A stretch of DNA of 64,000 bases. Origin: GM7GCV1 sp965222065. GTDB lineage: Bacteria; Pseudomonadota; Gammaproteobacteria; Pseudomonadales; GM7GCV1. Both the position numbers and the translations under genes were made by a program. Positions 32,084 to 40,986 of the stretch are shown in pieces. The stretch lies in assembly GCA_965222065.1 (NCBI GenBank), contig OZ244933.1:1302001-1366000 (forward strand), in the 5' to 3' direction. Below the pieces are notes generated by a model that saw nothing but the letters and a program-made list of their open reading frames with translations, was not told the origin of the DNA and did not search any database. Each line of letters opens with the position of its first letter. The first letter of the stretch is position 1.

Positions 32084-33124
32084 TTAAAAGTTATCCGGCA
32101 TTTTGGCCTTTTCCTTGGCTACTTCCCGGGTAATCACTTTTTTCGCTACCAGGTCAGACAGGCACTGGTCGAGAGTCTGCATGCCCGTAGATTGCCCCGT
32201 CTGGATCGCCGAGTACATCTGGGCCACCTTGCCTTCACGAATCAGGTTTCTGATCGCCGGTGTCCCCACCATAATTTCGTGGGCAGCCACACGACCGCCA
32301 CCGTTTTTCTTTAACAGTGTCTGTGAAATCACCGCTTTCAGGGATTCAGATAGCATGGTCCGTACCATGTCTTTTTCCGCCGCCGGGAATACATCAATAA
32401 TCCGGTCGATTGTCTTGGATGCCGAATTGGTATGCAGGGTGCCAAATACCAGGTGCCCGGTTTCTGCCGCACTCATGGCCAGACGAATGGTTTCCAGGTC
32501 TCGCATCTCACCCACCAGGATAATATCCGGATCCTCACGCAATGCAGATCGCAATGCATTCTCAAAGCTGAGGGTGTCCCGATGCACCTCGCGCTGATTC
32601 ACCAGGCACTTCTTGCTTTTGTGGACAAATTCGATGGGGTCTTCAATAGTCAGAATATGGTCGTATTTGTTTTCGTTGATGTAGTCAATCATGGCAGCTA
32701 GGGTGGTCGACTTACCTGAACCGGTAGGGCCGGTCACCAATACCAGGCCATTGGGCTGCATACTCAACTGCTTGAAGATATTACCCATTCCCAGGTCTTC
32801 CATGGACAGTATTTTGGAGGGAATGGTACGAAATACGGCGCCACAACCCCGGTTCTGGTTAAATGCGTTTACCCGAAAACGTGCCAAACCGGGAATTTCG
32901 AAGGAAAAGTCCGCCTCAAAAAACTCTTCATAGTTTTTGCGTTGCTTGTCATTCATGATGTCGTGAATAAGGCTCAGAACATCCTTATGCTCCATGGCGG
33001 GCACGTTAATCTTGCGCACTTCACCATCTACCCGGATCATTGGCGGCATGCCCGCCGAAAGGTGCATATCCGAAGCGCCCTGTTTGGTAGAAAAGGCCAA
33101 AAGTTCAGTAATATCCATCGACAA
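32084..33124 (-). CDS. pilT: type IV pilus retraction ATPase PilT
   Basis: PilT powers pilus retraction for twitching motility, DNA uptake and surface sensing. The 346-residue length and sequence are typical: SDMHLSAGMPPMIRVDGEV near residue 16, Walker A TGPTGSGKSTTLAAM near 130, ILTIEDPIEFVH, ILVGEMRDLETIRLA and the AIRNLIREGK C-terminal motif. It heads a pilT-pilU operon and is divergent from yggS across 53 bases, as in Pseudomonas. Pilus structural genes are not in the window. Confidence 0.97.
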   Translation of the reverse strand: MSMDITELLAFSTKQGASDMHLSAGMPPMIRVDGEVRKINVPAMEHKDVLSLIHDIMNDKQRKNYEEFFEADFSFEIPGLARFRVNAFNQNRGCGAVFRTIPSKILSMEDLGMGNIFKQLSMQPNGLVLVTGPTGSGKSTTLAAMIDYINENKYDHILTIEDPIEFVHKSKKCLVNQREVHRDTLSFENALRSALREDPDIILVGEMRDLETIRLAMSAAETGHLVFGTLHTNSASKTIDRIIDVFPAAEKDMVRTMLSESLKAVISQTLLKKNGGGRVAAHEIMVGTPAIRNLIREGKVAQMYSAIQTGQSTGMQTLDQCLSDLVAKKVITREVAKEKAKMPDNF

Positions 33125-33177
33125 TATCCTCTATATATTGCTGACAGGAACGGCAGCAACTGGTTAACTATCTTTCA

Positions 33178-33861
33178 ATGAGCAGACTAGCCGAAAATCT
33201 TATATCAGTAAAAGCCCGAATTGCCCAGGCTGCGGATAACGCCGGTCGGAATCCGGAAAGTATCCAACTTATTGCCGTCAGCAAAACAAAACCGGTGGAA
33301 GACGTTCGCCAGGCTATCGATGCCGGGCAAAAGGATTTTGGCGAAAACTACCTGCAGGACGCACTCGAAAAAATCGAGGCCATTGCCAATCCGGAAGTGG
33401 CCTGGCACTTTATTGGCCCCATACAGAGCAACAAAACCCGAAGTATTGCCGAGCACTTTCAATGGGTACAGACGCTGGACCGTATAAAAATTGCTCGTCG
33501 CCTGAACGATCAACGCCCTCCGGGGAAACCGGCAATTAATGTCTGTATCCAGATCAACCTGGATGAAGAAGAATCCAAGTCAGGTATTAACCTGCCTCAG
33601 GCGATAGAGCTTGGTCATACTGTTCAGGGGCTACCAAACCTGCGCCTGCGTGGTCTTATGTTTATTCCGGCCCCCCGGAATTCGCACGCCGCTCGCATGG
33701 AAACATGCCAAAAGGCCCGAGAACTTTTTGAAAAATTCAGGCAAAGGTTTCCTGACTGCGACACACTCTCCCTCGGCATGTCTGCGGACCTGGAAGAAGC
33801 CATTGCCGCCGGCTCAACCATGGTTCGAATTGGTACGGATATTTTTGGTGCACGAGAATGA
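33178..33861 (+). CDS. yggS: PLP homeostasis protein YggS
   Basis: YggS/PLPBP binds pyridoxal phosphate and balances vitamin B6 and amino acid pools; it has no known enzymatic activity. The 227-residue TIM-barrel protein shows the PLP lysine in IQLIAVSKTKPVEDVRQ near residue 38, FGENYLQDALEKIEA, WHFIGPIQSNKTR and LSLGMSADLEEAIAAGSTMVRIGTDIFG. It precedes proC as in many gammaproteobacteria, but here an MscS channel gene is inserted between them. Confidence 0.96.
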   Translation: MSRLAENLISVKARIAQAADNAGRNPESIQLIAVSKTKPVEDVRQAIDAGQKDFGENYLQDALEKIEAIANPEVAWHFIGPIQSNKTRSIAEHFQWVQTLDRIKIARRLNDQRPPGKPAINVCIQINLDEEESKSGINLPQAIELGHTVQGLPNLRLRGLMFIPAPRNSHAARMETCQKARELFEKFRQRFPDCDTLSLGMSADLEEAIAAGSTMVRIGTDIFGARE

Positions 33862-33961
33862 GGCAACCAGGAAATAGTCCGTAATCGTTTGATTTACCAG
33901 AAAACTCCCAGATAATTGGCAGCGATTATCCGGATAAAACAGAGTCCTTTAGGGGAATACC

Positions 33962-35284
33962 ATGCGCATTGAAGAGCTAGTGGAAAAATTCAGGGAACAG
34001 TACCTGAATATCGCCAATGATATCTGGCAGGTCGACAGCTATGTCCAGTTTGGCGTGATCCTGGTTATCTACACGTTTTCCTACTGGGTAGCCCTCAGAA
34101 TCCGTAGGGCCTCGCCCCTGGTGACTACCGCGCCTGCGCCCGAAGCGCATCCCATGCGCAAGGCCATGTACCAGATAGACCGTATCCTGTTTCCCCTGTG
34201 CTCTATTCTGCTGCTCAAGTTCGGCAATGAAGCCAGCAAAATCCTTCTGGAGCAAAACTGGATTCTTACGGTAGCACTGACGATTGCCGTATTGATTTTC
34301 TTTAAAAGCCTGATCGACAAGTTTGTCGGACACAAGATTCTCTCCATAATCTTTACCTACATCGGCCTGCCCATTCTGCTTTTACATATGATCGGATGGC
34401 TCGATGACATCACTGCGGTCTTGAGAACCATTTCCATCAGTGTCGGAAACATCTCGATTTCTGCCTATGGACTGGCTCGTGTGGCATTTTTTGGCACCAT
34501 TCTTTTTTGGCTCGGACGGTCATCCAACAATCTCGGCCAAAATATCATTCGCAAGCAGGAGTCCCTGGACATCCCCACCCGGGAAGTCTTTGCCAAGTTG
34601 TTTGAGGTGACCCTGTTCTGTGTGATCGCCATCCTGTTGCTTAACATGATGGGCATCAACCTGACTGCACTTGCCGTATTTGGCGGTGCACTCGGTGTCG
34701 GTCTTGGTTTTGGCTTGCAGTCTATCGCGTCCAATTTTATTTCCGGAATTATCATCCTGATGGACCGGTCCATCACCATTGGCGATTTCATTGAACTTGA
34801 AGACGGGCGATCCGGTTTTGTACGCGAGTTCAAGATGCGCTTTATCGCACTGGAAACCTATGACGGCAAGGACATTATGGTGCCCAACGAAATGTTTATT
34901 TCGTCCACCTTCATTAATTGGTCGCACAAGGATCCCAAACAGCGATACCGGGTCGATTTTTCTGTTGCCTATGCCACGGACATCCGTTCTATGGTCGAGA
35001 TCGTCAAGGAGGTGGTCGCCAGCCACCCCCAGGTGCTTAGCGGCGAAGATCTGCCTTTCGAAATGCGACCCGACTGCGAAATCGACAGTTTTGGTGACTC
35101 TGGCGTCAACATGTTTGTGGAGTTCTGGATGGAAGGTATTGATGATGGCAAGAACCGGGTCGGGGGAGACCTGCTGCTAATGATCTTTGAAGCACTGCGT
35201 GAACACGGTATCCAGATACCCTTCCCGCAACGCGAGGTTCGCCTGCTTAACGATGATCCTCCAGATAATGTTCCTGCCAAATAA
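33962..35284 (+). CDS. MscS-family mechanosensitive channel
   Basis: A 440-residue inner membrane channel of the small-conductance MscS superfamily, which opens under membrane tension to release solutes. About five membrane helices are visible before the pore-lining helix FGGALGVGLGFGLQSIASNFISGIIIL near residues 238-262; the cytoplasmic beta domain follows (SITIGDFIELEDGRSGFVREF and VPNEMFISSTFINWSHKDP). AGGGGAA precedes the ATG. It lies between yggS and proC, where relatives usually have nothing. Confidence 0.93.
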   Translation: MRIEELVEKFREQYLNIANDIWQVDSYVQFGVILVIYTFSYWVALRIRRASPLVTTAPAPEAHPMRKAMYQIDRILFPLCSILLLKFGNEASKILLEQNWILTVALTIAVLIFFKSLIDKFVGHKILSIIFTYIGLPILLLHMIGWLDDITAVLRTISISVGNISISAYGLARVAFFGTILFWLGRSSNNLGQNIIRKQESLDIPTREVFAKLFEVTLFCVIAILLLNMMGINLTALAVFGGALGVGLGFGLQSIASNFISGIIILMDRSITIGDFIELEDGRSGFVREFKMRFIALETYDGKDIMVPNEMFISSTFINWSHKDPKQRYRVDFSVAYATDIRSMVEIVKEVVASHPQVLSGEDLPFEMRPDCEIDSFGDSGVNMFVEFWMEGIDDGKNRVGGDLLLMIFEALREHGIQIPFPQREVRLLNDDPPDNVPAK

Positions 35285-35367
35285 TAGTTATCACAACCTG
35301 CTAAACTTTCACGCTATCAAGCAAGTTCCCGAGTATCACCAAAAAAGCATCGACCAAAATCAAAATA

Positions 35368-36195
35368 ATGAGCTCACCAATCATTGCCTTTATTGGCAGC
35401 GGAAATATGGCCACCAGTCTGATCGGCGGTCTGATCAACCAGGGATTTCCGGCAGAAAATATTGTTGCCTGTGACCCCTCTGAAGAACAGCGCGAGAAAC
35501 TCCGCGCATCTGTTCCCCAGGGAGATCACCTGAAATGTTATCCGGATACCGAACAGGCGAATACCGCAGACATTATTGTTCTGGCCGTTAAACCACAGAT
35601 ACTTAAAAACGTTGCCCAGGATCTCGCTCCGCGTTTGAAGCCTGAGGCCATGGTGGTATCCATCGCTGCGGGTATTTCCATGCATTCGCTGCAAGACTGG
35701 TTCGGGCAACACGCAATCGTTCGCTGTATGCCCAATACCCCATCGCTGATCCAAAAAGGTGCAACCGGGCTTTACGCCAACGATCAAACAACACCTGAAC
35801 AGAAACAGCGAGCAGAAGACATTCTCAGTGCGGTCGGAATCGTCCAGTGGGTAGACTCCGACGGGGCCATTGACATAGTTACCGCCATTTCCGGCTCCGG
35901 TCCGGCCTACTTTTTTTACTTTATGGAGCTGATGACCCAAAGTGCCGTCGACATGGGTTTGCCGCAGGATGTCGCTGAGAAACTGGCCATACAGACCTGC
36001 CTGGGCGCAGGCACACTGGCAAGTGAGAGTCCTGATCGACTGGGTGAACTGCGTGCAAAAGTCACATCCAAAGGTGGAACGACCCATGCAGCACTCGAAA
36101 GCTTTAAACGTGATAATTTACAACAGACCATAGATAACGCCATGAGAGACTGCGCAAGACGTGCCGCCGAAATGGCAAAAGAATTTGGAGACTAA
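35368..36195 (+). CDS. proC: pyrroline-5-carboxylate reductase
   Basis: ProC makes proline from pyrroline-5-carboxylate using NAD(P)H. The 275-residue protein has the Rossmann start IAFIGSGNMATSLIGGL, VLAVKPQIL near residue 73, MPNTPSLIQKGATGLYAN near 120, AISGSGPAYFFYFMELM near 172 and TSKGGTTHAALESF near 232. It precedes yggT by six bases. The length and order are usual for the group. Confidence 0.97.
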   Translation: MSSPIIAFIGSGNMATSLIGGLINQGFPAENIVACDPSEEQREKLRASVPQGDHLKCYPDTEQANTADIIVLAVKPQILKNVAQDLAPRLKPEAMVVSIAAGISMHSLQDWFGQHAIVRCMPNTPSLIQKGATGLYANDQTTPEQKQRAEDILSAVGIVQWVDSDGAIDIVTAISGSGPAYFFYFMELMTQSAVDMGLPQDVAEKLAIQTCLGAGTLASESPDRLGELRAKVTSKGGTTHAALESFKRDNLQQTIDNAMRDCARRAAEMAKEFGD

Positions 36196-36201
36196 CAAAC
36201 A

Positions 36202-36801
36202 GTGAATGCCAGCCAAGAAATCCTGAGCTACATCATTCAAACCCTGGGTGGGCTTTATGTCTTTTTTGCCTTGCTGCGTGTGCTTCTGCAAGCAAGCCGG
36301 GCTGATTACTACAACCCCATTAGCCAGTTTGCAGTAAAAATCACCCAAAAACCGGTTTGGCTTATCGGAAGAATCGTCCCGAGATGGGGCCACCTGGATC
36401 TGGCCGGCATCGTCTGGGTTCTGATTGTCCAGATGCTGGTTATCGAGATTTCCTGCCTGGTTTTCTACGGACAAATTATCAACCCGGTGACCGCACTGGC
36501 CTGGGCGGCTATTGGCACCATTCAGCTTTTCCTGACCATTGTTTTCTGGGGCCTGATTATCCTGATTATCATGAGCTTTGCGGCCTTGCTTGGCGGCTCG
36601 CGGATACAACACCCTATTCTGACCCTGATTGAACAGCTGATGGCACCAATCATGTACCCGTTTCAGCGAATCCTTCCACCCATGGGCGGGATTGATCTCT
36701 CTCCGTTACTTTTGTTTATGGTGATTAATATTTTGCAGATCGTGAACGCCAACCTGGCTCAGGGTACCGGTCTGGCGCCGAGCCTTGTTATCGGCTTTTA
36801 A
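36202..36801 (+). CDS. yggT: YggT family membrane protein
   Basis: A 199-residue inner membrane protein made of two copies of the YggT domain, each with two to three helices: residues about 8-100 (FFALLRVLLQASRADYYNPISQF) and about 108-195 (LIEQLMAPIMYPFQRILPPMGGIDLSPLLLF). Family members are linked to osmotic stress, cell division or septum organisation, but the function is unsettled. The start codon is GTG at 36202, six bases after proC. Confidence 0.95.
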   Translation: MNASQEILSYIIQTLGGLYVFFALLRVLLQASRADYYNPISQFAVKITQKPVWLIGRIVPRWGHLDLAGIVWVLIVQMLVIEISCLVFYGQIINPVTALAWAAIGTIQLFLTIVFWGLIILIIMSFAALLGGSRIQHPILTLIEQLMAPIMYPFQRILPPMGGIDLSPLLLFMVINILQIVNANLAQGTGLAPSLVIGF

Positions 36802-36870
36802 TCATCCACAAATCCGACGCTACCCGGTTGCATGGACATAGCTAAAACGAGGCATAGCCCTATTTTCCGG

Positions 36871-36887
36871 GAGTGGCATAGCCACTC
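36871..36887. other. stem-loop in the yggT-metX intergenic region
   Basis: GAGTGGC and GCCACTC form a perfect 7-bp stem around ATA, 51 bases before the metX ATG and 70 bases after yggT. No T-run follows, so it is not a classical terminator. It could be an operator or a leader hairpin for metX; I saw no known riboswitch core. Confidence 0.4.
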
Positions 36888-36937
36888 ACCAGCGAGTACA
36901 CTGCCCCGCAATTATTACAGCCACAAAGCATCATCAC

Positions 36938-38101
36938 ATGGCAAGGGAATATCCAGCCGATTCTGTCGGCCTGGTCGAACCAAAAAAAATCAGGATTAGC
37001 GAGCCGCTGACGCTTGCCTGTGGGCGCGTGCTTGACAGCCATGATCTGGTTTATGAAACCTATGGCACCCTCAATGCTGACAAAACCAATGCGGTGTTGA
37101 TTTGCCACGCATTGAGCGGTAATCACCACGCAGCGGGATATCACGGCGCCAGCGACGAAGAAAAACCAGGCTGGTGGGAAAACTGTATCGGGCCAGGCAA
37201 ACCCATAGATGCTAACAAGTTTTTTGTGGTGGTTCCCAATAATCTGGGAGGCTGTCATGGCAGCACAGGACCCAACACGATAAACCCTGAAACCGGCAAA
37301 TACTGGGGACCAGACTTTCCGCAGTTGCGTTTTCGCGACTGGGTAGAGTCCCAGCGCCAGCTGGCTGATGCCCTGGGTATCCATTGCTGGGCAGCTATTA
37401 TCGGTGGCAGTCTTGGTGGCATGCAGGTAATGCGCTGGGCACTGGAGCACCCTGAAAGGCTCAGACACGCCATTGTTATTGCTTCGGCCATGTCGCTGAC
37501 GCCGCAAAATATTGCGTTTAACGAGCTTGCCAGGCAAGCCATCACCTCCGATCCCAATTTTTGTGGAGGACGTTTTCTGGACGAAGGTAAATCGCCCGGT
37601 GCCGGCCTTTCCCTCGCCCGAATGATTGCCCACATCACCTATTTATCCGATAGCGCGTTTGAGCAGCGCTTTGGACGTCAGCTGCGAACGGGTACGTTTG
37701 AGCGTGGCCAGGAGACAGAGCTGCAATTTGAAGTGGAAAGTTATTTGCACTACAAGGGCAAACAATTCGCGGATCAATTTGATGCCAACAGCTATTTGCT
37801 GATTACCCGCATGCTGGATGTGTTCGATCTGGCACGCGAATACGATGACGACCCAGTCGCTGCATTTGGCCATGCACTGTGCAAATTTTTTGTTGTGTCC
37901 TTCAGCACAGACTGGCGATTTTCCCCAGAACGCTCCAGGGAGATTACACGGGCCCTGGTCGCTGCAGGCAAGGAGACCACCTATCTGGACGTTGAGACCG
38001 ACAAGGGTCATGACGCCTTTTTGCTGCCCATCGAGCGTTACGTACGTGGTTTTAAGGCCTATATGAATAATGTCGCGGAGGAAATCTCAAATGCGGGTTG
38101 A
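36938..38101 (+). CDS. metX: homoserine O-acyltransferase MetX
   Basis: MetX acylates homoserine (acetyl or succinyl group) at the start of methionine synthesis. The 387-residue alpha/beta hydrolase shows ICHALSGNHHAAGYHG near residue 55, the catalytic Ser in IIGGSLGGMQVMRWALEHPER near 152, Asp and His near the end (DKGHDAFLLP). It is followed by metW, overlapping 11 bases. Paired MetX/MetW of this type in Pseudomonas-like bacteria often use succinyl-CoA, so the acyl donor cannot be fixed from sequence alone. Confidence 0.96.
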   Translation: MAREYPADSVGLVEPKKIRISEPLTLACGRVLDSHDLVYETYGTLNADKTNAVLICHALSGNHHAAGYHGASDEEKPGWWENCIGPGKPIDANKFFVVVPNNLGGCHGSTGPNTINPETGKYWGPDFPQLRFRDWVESQRQLADALGIHCWAAIIGGSLGGMQVMRWALEHPERLRHAIVIASAMSLTPQNIAFNELARQAITSDPNFCGGRFLDEGKSPGAGLSLARMIAHITYLSDSAFEQRFGRQLRTGTFERGQETELQFEVESYLHYKGKQFADQFDANSYLLITRMLDVFDLAREYDDDPVAAFGHALCKFFVVSFSTDWRFSPERSREITRALVAAGKETTYLDVETDKGHDAFLLPIERYVRGFKAYMNNVAEEISNAG

Positions 38102-38690
38102 TCTCGACATTCTGGAGCAATGGGTAAAGCCAGGTAGTCGTGTCCTGGATCTGGGATGTGGCGACGGGAGTCTGCTTGTCCGACTTAAAGACAAGAAAGT
38201 GACTGGCTATGGTCTGGAAAATGATCCGGAACAAATTCAGCGCTGTATCGAGAACGGTATCAGTGTGATCGAAAAAACGCTGGACCGGGAGTTGCACGAT
38301 TTTGGCGACCAAAGCTTTGACACCCTGATCATGACCTTCGCCCTGCAGGTCATGCAACACCCCGATATTATCCTCGACGAAATGCTGAGGGTCGGTCGTG
38401 AGTGTATTGTCACCATTCCCAACTTTGGCAGCCTGCAAGCACGGCTTGCCCTGATGTTTGGTGGAAAAATGCCCGTAACCAAACGCCTGCCCTATGAATG
38501 GTACAATACGCCCAACATCCACTTTTGTACGGTGGCAGATTTTGAGCACTTTTGTCGATCACGAAACTATCAGGTACTCAATCGCAAAATGATTAGCCAG
38601 TCCCGTATCAACCAGCCGCTGAAAGATCTTTGGCCAAACCTGTTTGCTGAAACAGCGGTTTATCACCTGACCCGACAGCAAGAAACATGA
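38091..38690 (+). CDS. metW: methionine biosynthesis protein MetW
   Basis: MetW is a methyltransferase-like protein that pairs with MetX and is needed for full homoserine acyltransferase activity in some bacteria. The 199-residue product has the SAM-binding motif VLDLGCGDGSLLVRL near residue 20 and the MetW end PNLFAETAVYHLTR. I start at the ATG at 38091 behind GGAGGAAA, which overlaps the end of metX by 11 bases. It overlaps the next gene by four bases. Confidence 0.95.
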   Translation: MRVDLDILEQWVKPGSRVLDLGCGDGSLLVRLKDKKVTGYGLENDPEQIQRCIENGISVIEKTLDRELHDFGDQSFDTLIMTFALQVMQHPDIILDEMLRVGRECIVTIPNFGSLQARLALMFGGKMPVTKRLPYEWYNTPNIHFCTVADFEHFCRSRNYQVLNRKMISQSRINQPLKDLWPNLFAETAVYHLTRQQET

Positions 38691-39157
38691 TAAACCGACT
38701 TGCACGATACGTTTGCCCGGTATATTTCCTGATCAACCTGGTCCTGCTTTCGGGCACAGCAAGCGCCCAGAATTCGGACACATCTCCCGTGGAAGCAGGT
38801 GACTACCTGATTCACTTCAGCACTTTCAACAGCAGCTTTTTGACCCCTGAGGTAGCCAGTGTCTACGGTTTTGTACGCGGATCTGACAGAGCGCTGATCA
38901 ATGTCGCCGTGACCAAAGCCCAGCCGGAAGAAGACAGCTATGGATTACCTGCCCAGGTATTAGGCGTCGCTCGCAATTTAATGCAACAGCAAACGCCTCT
39001 GGAATTTGTCGAGGTCCGTGAGCAAAACGCGATTTATTACATTGCGCCCTTCCAGTTTGACGATGAAGAAGTGCTGAATTTCGAGATTGGGGTCGTTTTG
39101 CCAGGAAACACCCGAACGACGCCGGTCCGCTTTAGCAAAAAGTTTTATGAGGATTAA
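38687..39157 (+). CDS. DUF4426 family exported protein
   Basis: A 156-residue protein of the DUF4426 family, whose function is unknown. A signal peptide is evident (residues 1-27, ending SGTASA). The family pattern follows: VEAGDYLIHFSTFNSSFLTPEVASVYGF, DRALINVAV and FSKKFYED at the end. In Pseudomonas a homologue sits in the same place between metW and rdgB. It overlaps metW by four bases and is probably periplasmic. Confidence 0.9.
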   Translation: MINRLARYVCPVYFLINLVLLSGTASAQNSDTSPVEAGDYLIHFSTFNSSFLTPEVASVYGFVRGSDRALINVAVTKAQPEEDSYGLPAQVLGVARNLMQQQTPLEFVEVREQNAIYYIAPFQFDDEEVLNFEIGVVLPGNTRTTPVRFSKKFYED

Positions 39158-39193
39158 TTTCGGGACTACCCGTTTCTCTTCGAAACCATCAAC

Positions 39194-39607
39194 ATGAGCA
39201 CTGCCCTTAAAGCCGCACTGATCTGGCTATGTATTGCCTGCCTGGCTATCTTGAACGGGCTGATCCGCGATTTCCTTTTTGCTCCCCTTTTGGGCACTGC
39301 TTTTGCCCTGCCACTCAGTGGTATCTCACTTGCCGTTATTGTTTTTGCCGTGACTTATCTTTTTATTGGATTTATCGGTGCGACCAGTAAAAAAGAGTGC
39401 TTTCTGGTAGGAACGCAGTGGGTTCTCATGACTCTGGCATTTGAATTGCTCTTTGGGCATTTTCTGGCAGGAAAGTCCTGGGCCGAACTGCTACAGGTAT
39501 TCAACATGCTCAAAGGCGACCTGTTTTTACTGGTTCTTTTGGTTAGCTTGTTTTCGCCCTATGTCACGACCAGAATCCGCGGACACCTGACGACCGGGCA
39601 AACCTGA
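39194..39607 (+). CDS. four-helix membrane protein, unknown function
   Basis: I do not recognise the family. The 137-residue product has four hydrophobic segments (about residues 8-25, 35-60, 70-92, 105-125) and ends in a short polar tail. It lies 36 bases behind the DUF4426 gene and faces the DUF938 gene. The ATG at 39194 has no clear ribosome site. Its codon use does not stand out from its neighbours by eye. Confidence 0.75.
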   Translation: MSTALKAALIWLCIACLAILNGLIRDFLFAPLLGTAFALPLSGISLAVIVFAVTYLFIGFIGATSKKECFLVGTQWVLMTLAFELLFGHFLAGKSWAELLQVFNMLKGDLFLLVLLVSLFSPYVTTRIRGHLTTGQT

Positions 39608-39619
39608 TCTTGTACAGGC

Positions 39620-40195
39620 TTATTTTTGCCAAATGATGCATTGGTTGTTGGCTGGCATAGAGCTATCAGACTGCAAATAAAGCCCCTGCCGCTCAGCAAG
39701 CTGGTTAACCCACTCAAAATCCCGAATGCCACTGCCCGGATCGGACTGCCGCAAAAACTGATCAAAGCCGGCATTGGACTCCGAGGTGAATTCGCCGTTG
39801 TATTTGAACGGGCCATATATGGCCAATATTCCCCTTTGGCCAAGTATGTTGCCAACGCCTTCAAACAGGCATTCCACAGAGTCTGCATTCATAATGTGCA
39901 GACTATTCGCTGTAAAAACGGCATCATATTTTTCCTTTGGCCATAATTCCGCCTTTCTTACATCCAGCTCGACAGGTGGCGGCAGATTGTCAAATTGCTG
40001 AGTCTCCAACACACTCAGATAATCCCCGAAATCTGACATTTGCCAGCGCAAATGGGGCAAATGACGGGTAAAGTGCCGGGCGTGCTGTCCTGTGCCTGAA
40101 CCGATTTCCAGAACAGTAGACAGATCCTGGAGCCACGGCCTTATAACATTCAGAATCGGTTCCTTGTTGCGCTCACAGGCCTCGGAATGGAACAT
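39620..40195 (-). CDS. DUF938 SAM-dependent methyltransferase
   Basis: A class I methyltransferase-like protein of the DUF938 family; the substrate is unknown. The 191-residue product has SEACERNKEPILNVI at the N-terminus, the SAM-binding loop VLEIGSGTGQHARHF near residue 26 and the family's NSLHIMNADSV and IYGPFKYNGEFTSESN motifs. I start at the ATG at 40195; the frame runs on to 40300 but encodes a hydrophobic stretch with no counterpart in the family. It is transcribed against its neighbours. Confidence 0.87.
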   Translation of the reverse strand: MFHSEACERNKEPILNVIRPWLQDLSTVLEIGSGTGQHARHFTRHLPHLRWQMSDFGDYLSVLETQQFDNLPPPVELDVRKAELWPKEKYDAVFTANSLHIMNADSVECLFEGVGNILGQRGILAIYGPFKYNGEFTSESNAGFDQFLRQSDPGSGIRDFEWVNQLAERQGLYLQSDSSMPANNQCIIWQK

Positions 40196-40316
40196 AAGCA
40201 GTAAGAGTGTCCAAAGAAAAAGCCAACTATATGATCCTGTACCACAGTGAGTAAACTGTGCGGCACTCAGCAACATACAAACCAGAGCGATTGCCACCAA
40301 TTATCTTGTCGACACG

Positions 40317-40931
40317 ATGAAAATAGTCCTTGCCTCCGGTAATACCGGCAAAATTCGTGAACTGCAAAATCGCCTGGGCGAGCAGTTTGAGCTGTTATCA
40401 CAAAATGACCTGGGTGTTATTGCCCCCCCGGAAAACGGCCTGAGCTTTGTTGAAAACGCGATCATCAAGGCCCGTGCGGCCTGCAAGCAAACCGGCCTTC
40501 CTGCCCTTGCTGATGATTCCGGCCTCAGTGTTGATGCCCTGGGAGGGGCACCTGGAATCTACTCTGCCCGCTTTAGTGGTGACCATGCCACGGACGAATC
40601 CAACAACCAGCTACTTTTGGAAAAACTGGCCGATGTCGAAGATACCCGTCGAGCAGCACGATTTCAGTGCGCCCTGGTTTATATGCGTAATGCCAGCGAC
40701 CCAACACCGATTATTTGCCAGGGAACCTGGGAAGGGCATATTTTACATGAGCCCCAAGGCACCAATGGCTTCGGGTACGATCCCCTGTTTTTTGCCTTTG
40801 ATCAGGGATGCGCTTCAGCACAACTTCCACCGGAAATAAAAAACCAGGTCAGCCATCGGGGGAAAGCCATTAATCTGCTGATTGAGTCGCTGCAGGATAT
40901 CAATAAAAACACTGGCGAATTCAACAGGTAA
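40317..40931 (+). CDS. rdgB: XTP/dITP diphosphatase RdgB
   Basis: RdgB hydrolyses non-canonical purine nucleotides (dITP, XTP) so they are not built into DNA. The 204-residue protein shows VLASGNTGKIRELQ at residue 4, GLSFVENAIIKARAAC near 41, ADDSGLSVDALGGAPGIYSAR near 67 with catalytic Asp, NGFGYDPLFF near 151 and QVSHRGKAI near 178. A hairpin follows the gene, then a MAPEG gene and hemW. Confidence 0.97.
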   Translation: MKIVLASGNTGKIRELQNRLGEQFELLSQNDLGVIAPPENGLSFVENAIIKARAACKQTGLPALADDSGLSVDALGGAPGIYSARFSGDHATDESNNQLLLEKLADVEDTRRAARFQCALVYMRNASDPTPIICQGTWEGHILHEPQGTNGFGYDPLFFAFDQGCASAQLPPEIKNQVSHRGKAINLLIESLQDINKNTGEFNR

Positions 40932-40944
40932 TCTGTTATCGTTA

Positions 40945-40971
40945 AATAAGTTTCAATTTAAAACTTATTTT
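40945..40971 (+). terminator. possible AT-rich terminator after rdgB
   Basis: AAATAAGTTT (40945-40954) and AAACTTATTT (40962-40971) form a perfect 10-bp but weak A/T-rich stem ending in TTT, 14 bases after the rdgB stop and 15 bases before the MAPEG ATG. Confidence 0.35.
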
Positions 40972-40986
40972 GCCTGGAGACCTGCG

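Noticed and set aside
35374..36087. 237-codon open frame opposite proC
   Set aside because: It is a shadow of proC, whose motifs are complete on the plus strand.
36802..36937. SAM riboswitch upstream of metX
   Set aside because: The 136-base gap contains one short hairpin and none of the conserved cores of known SAM riboswitches that I could recognise.
36860..37633. 257-codon open frame opposite metX
   Set aside because: It covers the metX coding region in reverse; metX carries all family motifs.
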